A stretch of DNA of 64,000 bases, from positions 47,897 to 111,896 of the forward strand of contig NZ_JRPC02000003.1 in assembly GCF_000765745.2 (NCBI RefSeq), written 5' to 3'. The notes under the pieces were generated by a model. It saw only the letters and a list, made by a program, of their open reading frames with translations, did no database searches and had not been told where the DNA came from. This DNA comes from Helicobacter apodemus. GTDB taxonomy: Bacteria > Campylobacterota > Campylobacteria > Campylobacterales > Helicobacteraceae. Positions 1 to 9,036 of this stretch are shown one piece after another; position 1 is the first letter of the stretch, and each line of letters begins with the position of its first letter. The position numbers were made by a program, and so were the translations under genes.

Positions 1-2
1 TT

Positions 3-338
3 TTCTTAGTCTTAGGATTGCTTGTATTTCCCTCCCAATTACCGGGCGTTGCGATTCAAGCATTGATTTTAGCCTTTGTCTTAATTTTCTTAGCTCGTCC
101 TCTTAGTGTATTTATCTCACTTTATAAAAGCAAATATAATAAAAAAGAAAAAATCTATATTTCGTGGGTAGGGCTAAGAGGAGCTGTTCCCATCATCCTT
201 GCAACCTATCCTTATGTTTATAAATTTGAATCTTCTTCGACAATTTTTAATATTGTCTTTTTTATGGTAATTATTTCTGTGCTTTTGCAAGGAATAACTA
301 TAAGTTTTATGGCAAAAAAGCTAGATATTAGAGAATAA
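3..338 (+). CDS. K+/H+ or Na+/H+ antiporter (CPA1/NhaP2-like), C-terminal part
   Basis: This is the C-terminal end of an integral membrane cation/proton antiporter; the reading frame is open from the window edge, so the gene starts upstream. About 111 residues are visible, with three hydrophobic stretches. The motif GLRGAVPIILA near the middle is typical of CPA1 antiporters of the NhaP2/CvrA type, which exchange K+ or Na+ for H+ across the inner membrane. The RCK/TrkA-C domain found in some members is absent here, since the protein ends soon after the last membrane helix. The substrate cation cannot be decided from this fragment. Confidence 0.8.
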   Translation, partial: FLVLGLLVFPSQLPGVAIQALILAFVLIFLARPLSVFISLYKSKYNKKEKIYISWVGLRGAVPIILATYPYVYKFESSSTIFNIVFFMVIISVLLQGITISFMAKKLDIRE

Positions 339-387
339 ATGGAATCTTTTTTGCTTAAAACTCTCTAATTCCTAATAAAGGTTCCTG

Positions 388-1065
388 ATGAGACTCTTAG
401 TTTTATTTATTTTTCTATCAAGCTTTACACTGGGCTATCAAAGCTATCAACCCCCTAATACAATTTCTCCGCAAGTTTCCTACCATCCTTTATATGAACA
501 AAGACGCAATCGCTTACTAGGTATTTATGGAGTTAGCAATAAAACAAATTCTGATGCAACCTTAAGCATTACAGGGAATAATCCTCAAAACCATAGCCTT
601 AGTGAAAAACTCTCTGGAATTGGACTTGTTGTTGGGTATTTACTCAACCAAAATCATAGAATCTTATTGAATTTGGAAAACTTTTTTAAGAAAAATGGTT
701 TCTCTTACCAAACCTTTACCTTAAACTATGCTTTCACTCCACAAATCCCAAATACTATAAAGTGGCGTTTATTATTAAGTGCAAATGGGGGAATAGCATT
801 AGCCAATTTTAATGAAGGTAGCTTTGTTGTCAATAATAGTGCTATGGGAAAACTTAAATATACAGGATTTACTTATGGAGTAAAAGCAGGAACTATTTAT
901 CAAACCACCTATGGAGAGTTAGAATTAGGGATTCAAGCAAGACGACTAAATTTTGGCAAAGCAAATAGCAGCATCCCTATTAATGATGTCCCCACTTCCA
1001 CTACGCTTGATTTAAGTGAGACTTCAAGCACAGGATTATTCTTAGGTTATAATTTTCTTTTTTAA
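388..1065 (+). CDS. putative outer-membrane beta-barrel protein
   Basis: I do not recognise a named family. The 225-residue product begins with a clear Sec signal peptide (hydrophobic core about residues 2-16, likely cleavage near residue 17-20). The rest alternates polar and hydrophobic residues and ends in FLF, a terminal aromatic typical of proteins inserted by the BAM complex. Repeated Gly/Tyr-rich strands such as GFTYGVKAGTIYQ fit a small barrel. It lies two bases before the next gene, so the two are probably co-transcribed. Function is unknown; barrel assignment is inferred from composition and the C-terminus. Confidence 0.6.
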   Translation: MRLLVLFIFLSSFTLGYQSYQPPNTISPQVSYHPLYEQRRNRLLGIYGVSNKTNSDATLSITGNNPQNHSLSEKLSGIGLVVGYLLNQNHRILLNLENFFKKNGFSYQTFTLNYAFTPQIPNTIKWRLLLSANGGIALANFNEGSFVVNNSAMGKLKYTGFTYGVKAGTIYQTTYGELELGIQARRLNFGKANSSIPINDVPTSTTLDLSETSSTGLFLGYNFLF

Positions 1066-1067
1066 AA

Positions 1068-1829
1068 ATGACTCTTACACCCTCCCTTAAAATCCCTAAA
1101 AAACCTTCTAAAAAATTTATTTCTAATCTTTTAGAAGAACATTACCATCTCTTTAATACCTCTTGTAGCATTTCACAAGCATTACCTGATCCCTTAGGTA
1201 TAGCAAGAGATTTTAGAGATGATAAAATAGCCCTCTTTTGTGCATTATTTTCTTATGGCAATGTAAGGGCAATTATGAATTTTTTACAATCTTGCAATCT
1301 CCACTCCCTAAAAAATCATCAAATCTCAAAATGCACTAGCAAATCTTACCGCTTTCAAAACAACGAAGAAATACAAGACTTTTTTCAATCCCTCATAAAC
1401 TGCAATAACCTCTATCATACTTTCTATAAAAACTATAAAAATGGCTCCCTCATTGAAGGTATCTATGCCCTACAACATCTCCTTTATGAGAAGTTATCAC
1501 TCAACACAAAAGGCTTAAGATTCTTAATAGGCAAACCCTATTGTAATTCTCCAATGAAACGTTGGAATATGTTTTTGCGTTGGATGGTAAGGGAAGATTG
1601 TTTAGATTTAGGTTTATGGAAAGGTATTAAAAAAAGTGATTTAATCCTTCCATTAGATACGCATACTTTTAGAGTCTCTCAAAGGCTTGGGATTTTAAAG
1701 CGAAAAACTTATGATCTACAAGCCGCACTGGAAGTAAGCAATTTCTTAAAAACCCTTGATAAATACGACCCTATTAAATATGATTTTGCACTTTATAGAA
1801 TCGGGCAATTAAAGCTAATTAGTTCTTAA
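1068..1829 (+). CDS. TIGR02757 (DUF2400) family protein
   Basis: The 253-residue protein matches the TIGR02757 family of unknown function. The family hallmarks I see are the early DPLGIARDF stretch near residue 41, the central KRWNMFLRWMVR block near residue 165, and the LPLDTHTFRVSQRLG motif near residue 195. The fold is thought to be related to helix-hairpin-helix DNA glycosylases, but the activity is not established. Its start is two bases after the preceding gene, suggesting one transcript. Its 3' end overlaps the convergent flgK gene by 11 bases. Confidence 0.8.
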   Translation: MTLTPSLKIPKKPSKKFISNLLEEHYHLFNTSCSISQALPDPLGIARDFRDDKIALFCALFSYGNVRAIMNFLQSCNLHSLKNHQISKCTSKSYRFQNNEEIQDFFQSLINCNNLYHTFYKNYKNGSLIEGIYALQHLLYEKLSLNTKGLRFLIGKPYCNSPMKRWNMFLRWMVREDCLDLGLWKGIKKSDLILPLDTHTFRVSQRLGILKRKTYDLQAALEVSNFLKTLDKYDPIKYDFALYRIGQLKLISS

Positions 1830-3651
1830 TCCCTAAAAGCGTGTTTATCATTTCATCAATAGTTGAAATTACTTTTGCATTAGCACTATAACCACTTTGA
1901 AATCGTATAAGATTCACTAACTCATCATCCACAGAAACTTCTGAAGAGCGTTTATATTCTTGTTTAATAGCTACATAAACAGCTTCTTTAGTTTCTTGAG
2001 TGGTTTTCGTTGCTTCTGTTTGAGAAGAGACTTTGCCAGCAATAAGGCGAAAATATCCACTTATAGTTTCAGAATGCTTATTCCCCTCATAATCTGTAAA
2101 AATAACTTTATCATATTGGAGTTGTTGCATCATATTAGCTACTTCAAAATTCCCCGATACTGGCTCACGATAAGCACGAATTAAAGTAGGATCTTCCCTA
2201 TATTCAAGGGCTAATCTCATATCCTTTGCATTACTGCCTTCAAAAAATCTATTTACCCCAAAGGCTCCTGCAAAATTTGTCCCCTTATCTTGTATAGAAA
2301 TATAAATCTCTTCAGAAGGATTTTTAGAAGTTATAGCAAAAGTTCTATTATCATTAGTAAAAGTTGCTACAAACCTATCATCAAAATCATCACTAGCATT
2401 ATTATTGCTATTATCATCTACATTGGCATTAAGCTGGTCTAATATACTTTGCATATTCGTAAGATTATCAATAACCACGGTTCTTTTGCCCAATGTATTG
2501 CCCTGTTTGTCATACATTACCACATCAAAACTTCCCTCATTAATATTATATCCGCTTGTCGTAAAAGCATCTTGGTAATTAATCCTTAAAATATCACTAG
2601 AAGCACTCAACCTAGCACTTTGTGCATATAAATTATTAGTCGTTTCTATAATCCCATTGGCAAAACTATCTAAATCATTAATATAAACCTGGAGTTTTCC
2701 TATACCCCCCGCAGTTCCATCTTCTAGCATATCTTCTGTGCGGATTAAATCTAAAATAGCCCCTACTTTCCCTTGATTTAAAGAATTAGAAAGATTATAT
2801 TCTTTATGATCCGTTCTTAGATATTTAATCGTATAAAGTCCATCAGGATTATCAAAGTTATCTAAAGTTAAAGGTTGAAAAGAAGCACCATCAACAATAA
2901 CTCTCCCACCAACATTAAGTGTATATCTCTCTTCAAAATCAGCAATATTTTTATTGACAGGCGCACTTCCTTGCAAACCATTTTTAAAAACATCTGCACC
3001 AATGAGATTATTAATTTCAAATTCATATTGATCCCTCAAATCCCTTAAATCATTAGCTTTTTTGTTTAAATCCTTACTCTCATATTCTGCTATTTGCTTA
3101 TTTAAAATAGCAATCTGTTCCCCTAAACGATTCACTTCTTCAACCGCAGTTTTTAATTCTTGATTAAGACTTTTTTGAAGATTAACCAAACGTTCTCTTG
3201 TTGTTGTGATATTATTAATAAGTGTCTGGGATTGCTCTGCTAAAGAAACTTTTTGAGCAGAATCCCCAGCTTTAATGGATAAATCTTTCCAAGCGTTAAA
3301 ATACTTTTGTAAATCATTATAAATCCCAACTTTATCCACTTCTGGATAATAAGAGGAAGCCTCTTTAAGTCCTCTAAAACTAGTATCATAAAAAGTTTTT
3401 TCAGAAGTTGCTCTTTTATAACGAGAAAAAGTATACTCATCATGAATTCTCTCAATACTTAAGACAGAAAGTCCTTGCCCTAAAGCATAATTTTGCTTCC
3501 AAAGTGGAATTTCAGCTGCTGTCCGAACAACTTGTCTTGAATAAAATTCATTATTAGCATTAGCAATATTATTACCAACGGTATCCACCATTACTTGATG
3601 ACCCATTAGTCCTGTATAAGGAGTATTAAGAGATGAAAGTATTCCGCCCAT
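1819..3651 (-). CDS. flgK: flagellar hook-associated protein 1 (FlgK)
   Basis: FlgK forms the first junction layer between the flagellar hook and the filament, after export by the flagellar type III system. The 610-residue length is normal for Helicobacter. The N-terminus carries the flagellar rod/hook motif with heptad repeats (LNTPYTGLMGHQVMVDTVGNN). The C-terminus carries the matching pattern VNLIRFQSGYSANAKVISTI, and the two ends pair in the assembled protein. It lies 15 bases downstream of the FlgN-like chaperone gene, in the order flgM-flgN-flgK. A sigma-54-type motif in the end of flgM probably drives the last two genes. Confidence 0.95.
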   Translation of the reverse strand: MGGILSSLNTPYTGLMGHQVMVDTVGNNIANANNEFYSRQVVRTAAEIPLWKQNYALGQGLSVLSIERIHDEYTFSRYKRATSEKTFYDTSFRGLKEASSYYPEVDKVGIYNDLQKYFNAWKDLSIKAGDSAQKVSLAEQSQTLINNITTTRERLVNLQKSLNQELKTAVEEVNRLGEQIAILNKQIAEYESKDLNKKANDLRDLRDQYEFEINNLIGADVFKNGLQGSAPVNKNIADFEERYTLNVGGRVIVDGASFQPLTLDNFDNPDGLYTIKYLRTDHKEYNLSNSLNQGKVGAILDLIRTEDMLEDGTAGGIGKLQVYINDLDSFANGIIETTNNLYAQSARLSASSDILRINYQDAFTTSGYNINEGSFDVVMYDKQGNTLGKRTVVIDNLTNMQSILDQLNANVDDNSNNNASDDFDDRFVATFTNDNRTFAITSKNPSEEIYISIQDKGTNFAGAFGVNRFFEGSNAKDMRLALEYREDPTLIRAYREPVSGNFEVANMMQQLQYDKVIFTDYEGNKHSETISGYFRLIAGKVSSQTEATKTTQETKEAVYVAIKQEYKRSSEVSVDDELVNLIRFQSGYSANAKVISTIDEMINTLLGIKN

Positions 3652-3666
3652 AAGAATCCTCCTCTC

Positions 3667-4122
3667 TTATATTTCAGCTTTTAAAAATGTAGAATTACCT
3701 AAAGTGCTTTTCTTATATCCTCCATCTTCTACTGGAACAATATTTTTAAGAAGCGAATTATAAAACTCGCAAACCGCCAAAGACATCTTTCCAAAATGAG
3801 AGTTAAGCCTTTTAAGCTTTTCAAGATTATCATGAAGTTCTGCAGTAACTTCATTAGCACCCTCACCTAATAATTTTTGTTTATCCTCATAAGTCAAATC
3901 AGTAATTGCGGCATTGGGATAGTATTCCCTAAGTTTAGCTTCTATACCTTGAGCATAAGCTTCTTTTTTTTTGATAAATGAAGCTATCAATTCTTCTTTT
4001 TGTGAAACTCTAGCAAAAATCGTATCATTGTTGGCAACTTTAATATCAGTAATATCTTGCTCTGTAATAGCTATTAAAGCTTTCACATCTTCTAAAGCAT
4101 CTTTTAAAAATTGCAAGGACAT
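3667..4122 (-). CDS. flgN: FlgN-like flagellar export chaperone
   Basis: This 151-residue, mostly alpha-helical protein sits between flgM and flgK, where FlgN-type chaperones of FlgK and FlgL are found in Epsilonproteobacteria. It has no signal peptide or membrane segment. The helix near residues 95-130, containing LKRLNSHFGKMSL, resembles FlgN-family proteins, which stabilise hook-associated proteins in the cytoplasm before export. Assignment rests on position and helical character more than on a diagnostic motif. A GGAGTT ribosome site precedes the ATG. Confidence 0.7.
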   Translation of the reverse strand: MSLQFLKDALEDVKALIAITEQDITDIKVANNDTIFARVSQKEELIASFIKKKEAYAQGIEAKLREYYPNAAITDLTYEDKQKLLGEGANEVTAELHDNLEKLKRLNSHFGKMSLAVCEFYNSLLKNIVPVEDGGYKKSTLGNSTFLKAEI

Positions 4123-4148
4123 AAGATAACTCCTAAATATAGACTTAT

Positions 4149-4391
4149 CTATTGTCCAAGCAATTCTTGTGCCATTTTTTCTACACTACTCCTCAAATCA
4201 ATTTTATAACTACCATCTAAGATTGCTTGCTTAATGGTTTCTGCACGTGAGCTAGAAACTTTTGTGTTTTGTGTTTTGTGTTTCTCATCCATAGATTCAT
4301 TTCTAGGGGTATTTACCGACGAAGTATTTTTATTATTCGCCTGATTAATGGCATTGGAAAAATTAGAATTATTCATCAAATGGTTAATCAT
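4149..4391 (-). CDS. flgM: anti-sigma-28 factor FlgM
   Basis: FlgM binds FliA (sigma 28) and holds late flagellar genes off until the hook is complete. The 80-residue protein has a polar, unstructured N-terminal half rich in Asn and Ser. The C-terminal sigma-binding half carries the family pattern SSSRAETIKQAILDGSYKID followed by a helix ending in ELLGQ. A strong AAAAGGAGG ribosome site precedes the ATG. A sigma-28-like GCCGAT element lies about 40 bases upstream, which would give feedback control by FliA, encoded elsewhere in this window. The last codons contain a sigma-54-type promoter motif. Confidence 0.93.
   Translation of the reverse strand: MINHLMNNSNFSNAINQANNKNTSSVNTPRNESMDEKHKTQNTKVSSSRAETIKQAILDGSYKIDLRSSVEKMAQELLGQ
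4158..4174 (-). promoter_or_regulatory. putative sigma-54 (-24/-12) promoter for flgN-flgK
   Basis: Read on the minus strand the sequence is TGGCAC-AAGAA-TTGCTT, which matches the RpoN consensus with correct GG-N10-GC spacing. It lies in the final codons of flgM. A start about 12 bases past the GC would fall near 4148, some 25 bases before the FlgN-like start codon. In H. pylori hook-associated genes such as flgK belong to the RpoN class, which fits. The match is also coding sequence, so it could be chance. Confidence 0.6.
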
Positions 4392-4431
4392 TCTGCCTCC
4401 TTTTAATAATTTATTTCATTACTATAACTAA

Positions 4432-4437
4432 ATCGGC
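4432..4437 (-). promoter_or_regulatory. putative sigma-28 (FliA) -10 element upstream of flgM
   Basis: The minus strand reads GCCGATTTA about 40 bases before the flgM start. GCCGAT is the invariant core of the FliA -10 element (GCCGATAA). The -35 position, 15 bases upstream, reads TTTA, a weak match to TAAA. FliA-dependent flgM transcription is established in related bacteria, which supports the call. Confidence 0.6.
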
Positions 4438-4451
4438 TTTTTTCAAAAAAA

Positions 4452-4646
4452 CTAAAATGAATTTTTTATACTTTTTGAAACATCTTGCAAAAACTTTTCT
4501 GCATCAGTTTGAGGAGGAGCAATTTGGTGCTGTGAATCAAATAAAGGCACATTTGCTCCACCAATCTTAATAGTATAAAGTATCACAAATAACATAAAAT
4601 AAATAAATAGTCCAAAACCAATAGAGGGTATAAACCAATCTTTCAT
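4452..4646 (-). CDS. small hypothetical membrane protein
   Basis: The 64-residue product has a single hydrophobic segment (about residues 5-27) followed by a short polar tail. I choose the ATG at 4646 because AAGGA lies eight bases upstream; a longer reading frame exists but lacks such a site and would run close to the preceding gene. It lies between the ThiE/TenI-like gene and the flgM operon, on the same strand. No function can be assigned. Confidence 0.65.
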   Translation of the reverse strand: MKDWFIPSIGFGLFIYFMLFVILYTIKIGGANVPLFDSQHQIAPPQTDAEKFLQDVSKSIKNSF

Positions 4647-4695
4647 TTCATTCCTTTGTCTTAAATAATATAACAAGTTTTTACAAAATATTTTA

Positions 4696-5262
4696 TTAAT
4701 TAAGAAAATATCGAATTGAAGCAAAGGACTTTATAGGAGTTGTGGCAATTTTAGAGAGAGTTTGGGAGCTTATAATGCCCCCCAAAGCAAAAATTTCTGC
4801 CTTATAATCTTCTAATTTGAAGGTATTTAAAAACTCTACCCCTAAAGGCTCTCCTTTATTAGGAGTTTTAAAGATAGGGCTAATAGTGATTCCATTTACA
4901 CCTAATAAATCCGCTTTTTTCAGTATTTCTTTTGTATGTGCGCTAAAAAAAACTAGAGAAAATTTTCTTTTAGCCTCTAAAATTAAATCCATTTGTGAAG
5001 CATTACAATGCAATCCATCAAAACCAAAGCACATCCCTAATTCAAAATTTGAATTAATAAGGCTCGGAATTTTATAAGATTGATTAAGTCTTAAAAATAC
5101 CTCTAAGAGCTTAGGATTAAAAGCCAATGTCTTATCACGATAACAAGCAAAATCAATCTTATGGGTATCAAGAATCTTCTTGTAAAAAGTATCAAATTCT
5201 AAAGGAGTTGTGGGATAAAGAGTAGGAGAAGTAATAAGGTAAGCTTTAATGATCTTCCTCAC
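4696..5262 (-). CDS. ThiE/TenI-family protein (thiamine phosphate synthase-like)
   Basis: The 188-residue protein has the TIM-barrel pattern of thiamine phosphate synthase and TenI. The phosphate-binding loop region reads [18 protein letters not shown] (about residues 128-145), and a FALGGI segment follows near residue 158, as in the family. It is shorter than ThiE (about 210 residues), and the ThiE substrate-binding region is poorly preserved. It may therefore be a TenI-like aminase/isomerase or a diverged paralogue. Its start overlaps the end of atpB by 17 bases, which points to translational coupling. Confidence 0.7.
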   Translation of the reverse strand: MRKIIKAYLITSPTLYPTTPLEFDTFYKKILDTHKIDFACYRDKTLAFNPKLLEVFLRLNQSYKIPSLINSNFELGMCFGFDGLHCNASQMDLILEAKRKFSLVFFSAHTKEILKKADLLGVNGITISPIFKTPNKGEPLGVEFLNTFKLEDYKAEIFALGGIISSQTLSKIATTPIKSFASIRYFLN

Positions 5263-5929
5263 TCATTAAAACAGCACCTGCTAAAAAGACATAGGTTAGA
5301 ATCATAAAGATAAATGCCTGTAAAAATGCCATAAAAGTGAGGATTAAAAATGCTGGTAGAGGGGCTACCCAAGGTGCTAACATCAACATAACAAGTAAGA
5401 ACATATCATCACCTTTAATATTCCCAAAGAGACGAAAGGACAAAGAAACTAAACGCGAACAATGGGAAATAATTTCAATGGGAAACATCAAAGGAGCTAA
5501 TAAACTCACAGGACCCGCAAAATGGGAAAAATATTTTACTATCCCAAAAGTCCTCATTCCTTCAAAGTTATAATAAACAAATACAATCAAGGCTAAAGTA
5601 AGCGTAAAACTAAGGCTTGAAGAAGGGGCTTCAAAACCTGGGATAATACCAATAGCATTGGCTAAAAAAACAAAAAATGCAATGGTTGCGGTAAGGGGTA
5701 AATATTTTCTAGCCTTTTCCTCCCCTATAACATCTTTTGCCATAAAAATAACACCACCTAAAAAAACTTCAAAAACATTTTGAATAGCACCTGGAACTAT
5801 TTGCATTCTCGAAGTTGCAAGTTTTGCTAAAACAACGGCAATAATGGCGATTAAAATTGTATGAAATGCAATAATAAAATCGTGATTGTGGCTAATTAAT
5901 CCTGCAAATGTAAAAAGTCTCCCATCCAT
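5246..5929 (-). CDS. atpB: F0F1 ATP synthase subunit a (AtpB)
   Basis: Subunit a forms the proton half-channels of the membrane F0 sector. The 227-residue protein has five to six hydrophobic helices. The key motif [13 protein letters not shown] near residue 165 contains the essential arginine that faces the c-ring. The length is normal for Epsilonproteobacteria, where atpB lies apart from the main atp operon, as it does here. The gene is followed by an overlapping ThiE/TenI-like gene. Confidence 0.95.
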   Translation of the reverse strand: MDGRLFTFAGLISHNHDFIIAFHTILIAIIAVVLAKLATSRMQIVPGAIQNVFEVFLGGVIFMAKDVIGEEKARKYLPLTATIAFFVFLANAIGIIPGFEAPSSSLSFTLTLALIVFVYYNFEGMRTFGIVKYFSHFAGPVSLLAPLMFPIEIISHCSRLVSLSFRLFGNIKGDDMFLLVMLMLAPWVAPLPAFLILTFMAFLQAFIFMILTYVFLAGAVLMSEEDH

Positions 5930-5987
5930 ATTTAGCTCCCAAAAAATAAAAATTGCTTAATTATGCCAAAAAAATTTTAATATTAAA

Positions 5988-6479
5988 TTAACTTCTAGCA
6001 ACAACGGAGGTTTTAAGGATTAAATCATACATCGTTTTTCTATCTTTTCTCCACAAAGGGGACAATATACCAATAATGATAGAGCCAGAAATAAGAAACA
6101 AAATAAACCTTACAAAGGCTAAAAAGAAAGTAACTTTTTTGCCATCATCCCGAATAAGTAATAAATCATAAGCTTTTTTACCCGGAGTTTGAGCCTTAAA
6201 TGTTAAAAACAAAGAAATAATCACGCCATAAAGCAAAACCCCCACTAAAGGACCCCAAATAGATTCACGAAAATCTTTTGCATTCCCTATAACAACATAA
6301 GTAAGGAAATATAAAATAGGCATATAAATCATAAAAATATCAATAATTTGAGCCTTCACCCTTTGGATAAAACTTGCTGCAAGAATCGCACAATCTCTAG
6401 TATGCTTATGCGACACTTGATTTAAATGTTCTTGAGAATTTCGCTTAAGTTTTCTCCAACGTTTTGCATTTTGCCTCAT
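5988..6479 (-). CDS. RDD family membrane protein
   Basis: The 163-residue protein carries an RDD domain with three predicted membrane helices. The Arg of the signature is in AASFIQRVKAQIIDIFMI (about residues 35-52), and the second Asp motif is in KAYDLLLIRDDGKK near residue 118. RDD proteins are suspected transporters or membrane scaffolds, but the function is not established. The start codon directly follows the pyrE stop codon, so the two genes are co-translated. The same pairing with pyrE is found in H. pylori. Confidence 0.85.
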   Translation of the reverse strand: MRQNAKRWRKLKRNSQEHLNQVSHKHTRDCAILAASFIQRVKAQIIDIFMIYMPILYFLTYVVIGNAKDFRESIWGPLVGVLLYGVIISLFLTFKAQTPGKKAYDLLLIRDDGKKVTFFLAFVRFILFLISGSIIIGILSPLWRKDRKTMYDLILKTSVVARS

Positions 6480-7091
6480 TTAATTCCCACGACTACCGGG
6501 TTTAATAGCCACACTACCTTGCTTACATAAAGGGCAATTTGCAGCTTCATAAGTATCAAAAACAAAATCCTCTAAAGCAAATAAAGGTAAAGAAGAATCC
6601 AACTTACATTCTAGGTAATCACCAGCCCTAAAAGCATTAAACCTCTTGCAAATCCCACGATTAGCTAAAGCTGCATAGCCTACAATGTTAGCGCCCAAAG
6701 ACTCTACAACCCTAGCACATTCCATAGCAGAACCCCCAGTAGTGATAATATCCTCACAAATTAAAATTTTTTCCTCTTTATAAATTTCAAATCCTCTTCT
6801 TAAAGTCATTTCTGCATTAACGCGTTCTGTGAAGATAAATCTCACACCAAGACATCGTGCAAGCTCATAACCCGCCAAAATACCACCTAATGCCGGAGAG
6901 CAAACACATTGCACTTGTATTTTAGATTCTTGAATAACTTTTGCTAAAGATTGTGCTAATTCATAAGCGAGTTTTGGGTTTTCTAAAACCTTAGCAGACT
7001 GGAGATAAAAGGAGGAATGCTTACCGCTACTTAATAAGAAATGCCCCTCTAAAAGGGCATTTGCCTCCTTATAAATCCGCATAATATCCAT
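6480..7091 (-). CDS. pyrE: orotate phosphoribosyltransferase
   Basis: PyrE makes orotidine 5'-phosphate from orotate and PRPP in pyrimidine synthesis. The 203-residue protein has the PRPP-binding motif [14 protein letters not shown] (about residues 109-122) and the orotate-region pattern [13 protein letters not shown] near residue 22. The last 20 residues, with a CPLC pair, are an extension seen in epsilonproteobacterial PyrE. In H. pylori the order is secG-frr-pyrE; here a decayed methyltransferase separates frr from pyrE. Confidence 0.95.
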   Translation of the reverse strand: MDIMRIYKEANALLEGHFLLSSGKHSSFYLQSAKVLENPKLAYELAQSLAKVIQESKIQVQCVCSPALGGILAGYELARCLGVRFIFTERVNAEMTLRRGFEIYKEEKILICEDIITTGGSAMECARVVESLGANIVGYAALANRGICKRFNAFRAGDYLECKLDSSLPLFALEDFVFDTYEAANCPLCKQGSVAIKPGSRGN

Positions 7092-7139
7092 AAATTCTCC
7101 TTATTTAGACTAAAGGCATATTCCTATGGAGTCTATAAT

Positions 7140-7208
7140 GGTGTATCTTAAGCATTTATACAGATTTAATCATACCAATACTTCTCATTTATTCTGCTTA
7201 AATACACC
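7140..7208. repeat. imperfect inverted repeat upstream of pyrE
   Basis: The arms GGTGTATCTTAAGCA (7140-7154) and TGCTTAAATACACC (7195-7208) are complementary except for one extra base, with a 40-base loop. It fills the space between the decayed methyltransferase and pyrE. It could be a long hairpin, a terminator or a scar of insertion. No T-run follows on either strand, so a simple intrinsic terminator is not well supported. Confidence 0.5.
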
Positions 7209-7212
7209 AACT

Positions 7213-8047
7213 TCAAACAAAGGTATTGAGGTTTATAGTTTTTTGAATGGCTAAATAATTAGTGGTTGTAAATTGCTCATAAGATTCTTTATAATTATCA
7301 AGCTTTAATAATTTTTTACTAGGCAAAAATCGATAAAGAACCATATTTCTTTTTCAAAGAAAAGCCAAAAATCCTTGAAAAATGTCCTTGTATCTATATT
7401 GCAACCTCCAAATTCAAAAGTAATAATATCAATAGCCCTCTTAGCAAACATTCCTTTAGCACCAGCAAAAACATCAAGCTCATGCCCTCTACATCAATTT
7501 TTAACAAAGAAATGTGCTCTATAGATTTTTGCTGACAATAGGAATCTAAAGTGAAAATTTTGACTTTCTCACTCTCTTCAAAAGGAATATTACGAAACGC
7601 TAAATCTCTTTTGGTTAAAGAGGCTAACCCAGAACCCTTTTTATTATAATATAAGATTCTCTCCTCATTGACTTTTCCCAAACCAAAATTATTTAAAATA
7701 ATGTTATTAGCTTTTGAAAAGCCATTCTGCGATAAAATCTCAAAAGTATAAATAGAGGGCTCAAAACAATGAATTTGCCCCCCCCCCCCGCTACCTTTCA
7801 TAAAAAGAAGATTTAGAAAGCTTGATTGTAAAAACATTCCCTTATTAGCACCCACATCAAATATACAATAGGGGTGTTTAAAATTTTGTTTTAAAATTTC
7901 AAATACAAGTTCCTCTCCGCTACTTTAAACATTATCTCCACAACCAATCCCAAGTTTAAATAAAATACTTTTTAGAATAGCTTCATCATCTTCTATTTTT
8001 TCAACTTTTTTATGAAAAATATCTTTCTTAAATATTTTATGTAACAT
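7213..8047 (-). pseudogene. decayed FkbM-family methyltransferase with poly-G tract
   Basis: Joining three frames gives one FkbM-type SAM-dependent methyltransferase of about 275 residues. It starts at the ATG at 8047, runs through the SAM motif IFDVGANKG and HCFEPS, and reaches LLKIDVEGHELDVF. Lesions visible are an in-frame TAA at 7925-7927, a one-base loss near 7485 in a G run just after IDVEG, and another one-base loss near 7350 at an A run. The G12 tract at 7778-7789 is in register with its flanks. FkbM proteins methylate glycans or lipids. As it stands only a fragment from 7855 to 7394 could be made. It is inserted between frr and pyrE, which are adjacent in H. pylori. Confidence 0.8.
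7778..7789 (-). repeat. poly-G tract (12 G on minus strand)
   Basis: Twelve consecutive C on the plus strand lie inside the FkbM-type gene and encode four glycines between MKGS and QIHCFEP. Tracts of this length change by slippage in Helicobacter and Campylobacter and act as ON/OFF switches. In this copy the tract itself keeps the frame; other lesions break the gene. Confidence 0.9.
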
Positions 8048-8070
8048 GTTAAATATTCTCTATTACTAAA

Positions 8071-8631
8071 TTAAATTTTTAATAATTCTTCTTCCTTGTG
8101 TTTAACTAACTCATCAATTTTCTTTACTGCATTATCTGTAAATTTTTGAATCTCATCATAGGCTTTTTTAGACTCATCTTCACTAATAAACTTATCTTTC
8201 TCTAATCTTTTAATCTTATCATTAGAATCTTTGCGAATATTCCTAATTGCCACTTTAGCTTTCTCACCAATACTTTTAGCTTCTTTAGCAGTCTCTTTTC
8301 TTTGCTCACTTGTCATTGGGGGGAAAAAGAGCTTGATACATTCACCATCATTATTAGGATTAACTCCAACATTTGCCTCTTGTATCGCCCTTTCAATCTC
8401 TTTTAAAAGACTTTTCTCCCAAGGAGTTATAGAAATTGTATTAGCATCTTGAACAATCACAGAACCCACTTGATTAAGAGGAGTTGGGGAGCCATAATAA
8501 TCTACACAAATAGGCTCAACGATAGAAATAGAGACCTTTCCACTCCTTAAAGTTCCAAACTCTTTTTTCATAGATTCAATACTTTTATTCATCATCTCTT
8601 GTGTATGTGCATAAATATCTTGCAAACTCAT
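8071..8631 (-). CDS. frr: ribosome recycling factor
   Basis: RRF splits post-termination ribosomes together with EF-G. The start at 8631 gives 186 residues, the usual length, and has AAGG eight bases upstream; the frame is open further upstream but that part does not resemble RRF. The family pattern [20 protein letters not shown] (about residues 28-47) and the long C-terminal helical pair are present. It lies 19 bases after secG on the same strand. Confidence 0.97.
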   Translation of the reverse strand: MSLQDIYAHTQEMMNKSIESMKKEFGTLRSGKVSISIVEPICVDYYGSPTPLNQVGSVIVQDANTISITPWEKSLLKEIERAIQEANVGVNPNNDGECIKLFFPPMTSEQRKETAKEAKSIGEKAKVAIRNIRKDSNDKIKRLEKDKFISEDESKKAYDEIQKFTDNAVKKIDELVKHKEEELLKI

Positions 8632-8650
8632 TTCTCTACCTTCAAAATCT

Positions 8651-8974
8651 TTACTTCTCTTGTGGCAACACTGGAACACTTGGTGCAACAGGAACTTGAT
8701 TATCAACTTCAGGAGAAATACTTACATTATCTAAAATAGAACGTTTAGAATCTTGTAAATAAAGGTATCCTAAAGCAATAGTATTAATTACAAATAAAAA
8801 TCCTAATCCAAAAGTTAATTTTGCTAAAAACCCAGCAGGACCCTTTGCACCAAAAAGACTTTCATTGCTTCCACTATAAGCCCCAAGCCCTATACTTGAG
8901 CTTTTTTGTAACATTACAATAATCGTAACAAAAATTGCTAAAATAAATTGCAATACCAATAAAATTCCACTCAT
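8651..8974 (-). CDS. secG: preprotein translocase subunit SecG
   Basis: SecG is a small membrane partner of the SecYEG protein-export channel. The 107-residue protein has two membrane helices (about residues 2-20 and 50-72). Between them lies the conserved loop [20 protein letters not shown], including the usual family block ending in the FGAKG motif. The Pro/Val-rich tail after residue 85 is typical of epsilonproteobacterial SecG. It heads the secG-frr pair. Confidence 0.95.
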   Translation of the reverse strand: MSGILLVLQFILAIFVTIIVMLQKSSSIGLGAYSGSNESLFGAKGPAGFLAKLTFGLGFLFVINTIALGYLYLQDSKRSILDNVSISPEVDNQVPVAPSVPVLPQEK

Positions 8975-9036
8975 AATTTACCTCAAAAATAAAATTCTTA
9001 AGATTCTACTAAAATTTATCTAATACAAGCATAAAA

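Noticed and set aside
1960..2184. Open frame antisense to flgK
   Set aside because: It lies wholly within a well-supported gene and has no family features or ribosome site.
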